64,000 bases of DNA from Betaproteobacteria bacterium (lineage in GTDB: Bacteria; Pseudomonadota; Gammaproteobacteria; Burkholderiales; Burkholderiaceae_C), in contig JADJWD010000007.1 in the NCBI GenBank assembly GCA_016716535.1, forward strand, positions 1,054,001-1,118,000. Direction: 5' to 3'. The notes beneath the pieces were generated by a model. The model ran no database searches, was not told where the DNA came from, and saw only the letters and a program-made list of their open reading frames with translations. Of the stretch, positions 63,904-64,000 are shown in pieces. The translations under genes were made by a program, and so were the position numbers. The number at the start of each line of letters is the position of its first letter. Position 1 is the first letter of the stretch.

Positions 63904-64000
63904 CGGCGGCCCCGGCATCGTCACCTTCGACCCGATCGTCGCCGTACTCGGTGCGCAAGCTCTCGGCGCGCAGCCCGCGCCCGGCGAGCCAGCGCACCAT
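63869..64000 (-). CDS. Ligase-associated DNA damage response exonuclease, C-terminal fragment
   Basis: The right edge encodes 43 codons ending at a TGA at 63869: VRWLAGRGLRAESLRTEYGD followed by an acidic, alanine-rich tail. The LxTEYGDE-like ending matches the C-terminus of the MBL-fold exonuclease that accompanies this ligase type. The gene continues beyond the window; the ATG at the very edge is internal. It overlaps the ligase gene by 35 nt. Confidence 0.6.
   Translation of the reverse strand: MVRWLAGRGLRAESLRTEYGDDRVEGDDAGAADAALRPPVPAA

Overview
The window is a 64 kb stretch of very GC-rich (about 70% by eye), densely coding bacterial chromosome. Protein content suggests a betaproteobacterium of the order Burkholderiales, near the Rubrivivax/Leptothrix/Methylibium group. 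The pointers are a complete System I cytochrome c maturation operon, a TRAP transporter locus, a yej-type peptide ABC operon, short type-2 ArgC, a glycine-rich RRM protein, and GC-rich hairpin repeats of the kind scattered through such genomes. The taxonomic placement is inference. The mnmG-rsmG-parA...parB block with two parS-like sites suggests an origin-proximal location. I found no rRNA, tRNA, CRISPR array, insertion sequence or prophage.

Layout. 1-8.3 kb: lptC, an SDR, a convergent RRM protein with a clear terminator, a GMC oxidoreductase, a possible small RNA or attenuated leader, an HDOD protein, an acyl-CoA synthetase, a small membrane-anchored protein and NnrU. 8.3-16.1 kb: ccmABCDEFGHI on the minus strand, mostly joined by 4-nt stop/start overlaps. 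The one large gap (upstream of ccmC) carries two FNR-type TTGA-N6-TCAA sites spaced exactly 60 bp. 16.3-24.3 kb, plus strand: an exported WD40/coiled-coil/caspase-like protein, then a 1466-residue lipoprotein with RCC1-like repeats, Ig-like repeats and four CXXCH haem motifs. This is the least ordinary part of the window. 24.4-29.3 kb: prkA-yeaH-spoVR on the minus strand, with a well-formed sigma-54 promoter just upstream of prkA.

29.7-37.8 kb: an MFS transporter, then a minus-strand catabolic cluster: E1 alpha, E1 beta, TRAP DctP, fused DctQM, SDR, IclR regulator. It has no E2 or E3 gene. 38-46.4 kb: an orphan peptide-type binding protein, then mnmG, rsmG, parA, a GNAT gene and parB on the minus strand, with argC inserted on the plus strand between parA and parB. 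46.4-48.4 kb: a small island of a DUF2061 protein, a YkgJ-type Cys-cluster protein, a Crp/Fnr regulator and a DUF2892 protein, with two perfect palindromes in its intergenic regions. 48.5-54.4 kb: a NatAB-type ABC exporter, a secreted alpha/beta hydrolase, a glutaredoxin-fold protein lacking its cysteine, a GST and a BenE permease. 54.4-64 kb: yejFEBA preceded by an exported thioredoxin-domain protein, then an ATP-dependent DNA ligase with the tail of a ligase-associated exonuclease at the right edge.

Some functions plausibly link. The ccm operon would attach haem to the multihaem RCC1 lipoprotein encoded just beyond it. PrkA, YeaH and SpoVR form a known stress/starvation module. The Crp/Fnr protein keeps the CRP-type R-E-x-x-x-R recognition helix and lies beside a GTGA-N6-TCAC palindrome that could be its operator.
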